NCBI GenBank assembly: GCA_023525715.1
Contig: CM042013.1
Location: forward strand, 74,554,494-74,618,493
DNA from: Cichorium intybus
Lineage: Eukaryota; Streptophyta; Magnoliopsida; Asterales; Asteraceae
Reading direction: 5' to 3'
DNA: 64,000 nucleotides
Shown: positions 62,240 to 64,000 of the stretch, one piece after another
Layout: every line of letters starts with the position of its first letter
Numbering within the stretch: the first letter of the stretch is position 1
Notes under the pieces: model-generated
Database searches by the model: none
Told to the model about the DNA's origin: nothing
Seen by the model: the letters and a program-made list of their open reading frames with translations, nothing else
Translations under genes and position numbers: made by a program

Positions 62240-63050
62240 TTACGTCCTGTCCCCATTAAATTCATTCATGATTCAAGGTGTTTTAGTAAAGAATTCATTC
62301 ATGATTGAACGGTAATATTCATTATTCTAACCCAATTAGCATTATTCATTAATGATTGAACTTGGTTTACTGAATATTGATTAGCCAAATCATTGATGAT
62401 TCTTTTACTATAATCATCACCGATGTTGAATGTTCTTTACTTATGTAGTCTGTATACAATTCATTAATGATTCAACTTGTTTTAGTGAATATTGATTAGG
62501 AAAATTATTGATAATCATTGATGATTCTTTTAGTATATTCATCACTCATACTCGATTATAACAACATTTTGTTAACTTTTTGTATAAATTTTTACAGATG
62601 TTATATGCTCAAACCACAAATTCTTGCTCAATTTCAGAAGATTCCTGCAAAAAAAACGTAAGCAAATCAGGTCTGAAGCTGCCGACTAAAGGAAATGCTG
62701 GTGTATTCATTGATGATTAGGGGGATTCAGTTATAATTACGAGCGTATTCATTTATGATTAGGCGCGTATTCATTTATTTCCATGATTAGGGTGTATTCA
62801 GTTATGATTAGAGGTTTATTCATTTGTGATTACAAATAAACAATATTTTTTATTTCCATAATTTCCTTATATATTTATGATTACGAATGTAGTGAATTTT
62901 TTATATTTGCTTTATTTATTTGTGATTACAACTTCACAAGATTGTATAGAAATTATCTTCAATTTGTGCTTTATTCATTTACGATTACAACCATATTGAT
63001 ATAAGAATACAAAATGCGTCTATTCATACATGATTACAAATATTCAGATA
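62240..63050. repeat. ATTCATTNATGATT minisatellite
   Basis: More than fifteen irregularly spaced copies of ATTCATT(A/C/T)ATGATT and relatives (TATTCAGTTATGATTAG, TTCATTTGTGATTAC). Confidence 0.8.
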
Positions 63051-63358
63051 AAATAATAGATTTTCAATATCATTGATACTTTGATTTATAAAAAAGAAAA
63101 AAACGTTTTTTTGAAAAAAGAAACACATTAAATGATAATTTTCTTAATTTTGGTAATTAAAAAATGGAAAAATAATTAAAAAAATAATTGCTTTTTTAGG
63201 TAACTATTAATCAAATCCCTAGATTTTAGGAAATTATCAATTAATTTATTATATTATAATTTAACTAAAATACACAATTACTAATATGCCCTTATAAAAT
63301 GATTGGTCCACGTTTGGCCTCTAGTTCTCCACCTTTTATTGGTCTCTATATAACCTCT

Positions 63359-64000
<642 letters not shown>

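Larger units (their letters stand above)
61241..63348. mobile_element. TIR element with gene-like insert (Pack-type), 2.1 kb
   Basis: ATAGAGTCCCTTTAAAAGGT then AGAGAACTGGAGGCCA at the left matches the complement of the right end (TGGCCTCTAGTTCTCC then ACCTTTTATTGGTCTCTAT, 63315-63348). AATCTAGGG(A/C)T(T/C)TGATTAAT-like sequence also occurs inverted further in. Inside is a CT- and CCTCC-rich gene-like part (61440-61970) and an ATTCATTNATGATT minisatellite. No transposase. TIRs and a captured-looking insert fit a Pack-MULE-like element, but the superfamily is not proven. Confidence 0.62.

Overview
The window looks like repeat-rich, intergenic nuclear DNA of a flowering plant. It is AT-rich, has plant-type LTR retrotransposons, Helitrons and CACTA elements, and carries fragments of plant gene families: a TIR-NBS-LRR resistance gene, a MORC ATPase and a poly(A)-binding protein. 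The style of the TNL fragment and of several repeats suggests a eudicot, perhaps Asteraceae, but this is recall and not proof. I find no convincingly intact host gene. Almost every recognisable coding stretch belongs to, or was captured by, a mobile element, and nearly all carry stops or frameshifts.

Layout, left to right. 1-6813: a large, mostly non-coding copia-type LTR element whose 5' LTR is cut by the window edge. 7561-8750: an LTR-like block with repeated palindromes. 8750-10476: the 5' piece of a minus-strand copia element. 10828-37524: a minus-strand Ty1/copia element with a TTTAT target duplication on both sides. Its 5' LTR was split by a plus-strand Athila-type Ty3/gypsy element (20075-37450, two 1600-bp LTRs, ACCTC duplication). 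Two Helitrons sit tail to tail inside the gypsy element (27175-32329 plus; 32360-33332 minus). The larger one carries MORC exons.

37525-42784: two SINE-like or microsatellite patches and a decayed minus-strand gypsy element (gag, zinc finger, protease, RT), itself broken by a solo LTR. 42785-45816: a non-autonomous CACTA element holding a hAT-type MITE with an exact 8-bp duplication. 46930-49125: the 3' half of a TNL pseudogene with a 171-bp tandem triplication. 49631-58056: a CACTA left end with subterminal repeats, a poly(A)-binding-protein fragment, a copia 3' relic, and a decayed CACTA transposase on the minus strand. They may all belong to one large disrupted CACTA element.

58200-63500: a long hairpin, a tRNA-derived SINE and two TIR elements, separated by long (AT)n arrays. 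The recurring theme is that (AT)n microsatellites border independent mobile elements of several classes, and that short perfect palindromes are repeated in clusters inside LTRs and TIR elements. The genes here do not work together as a pathway; the window records successive insertions, captures and decay.
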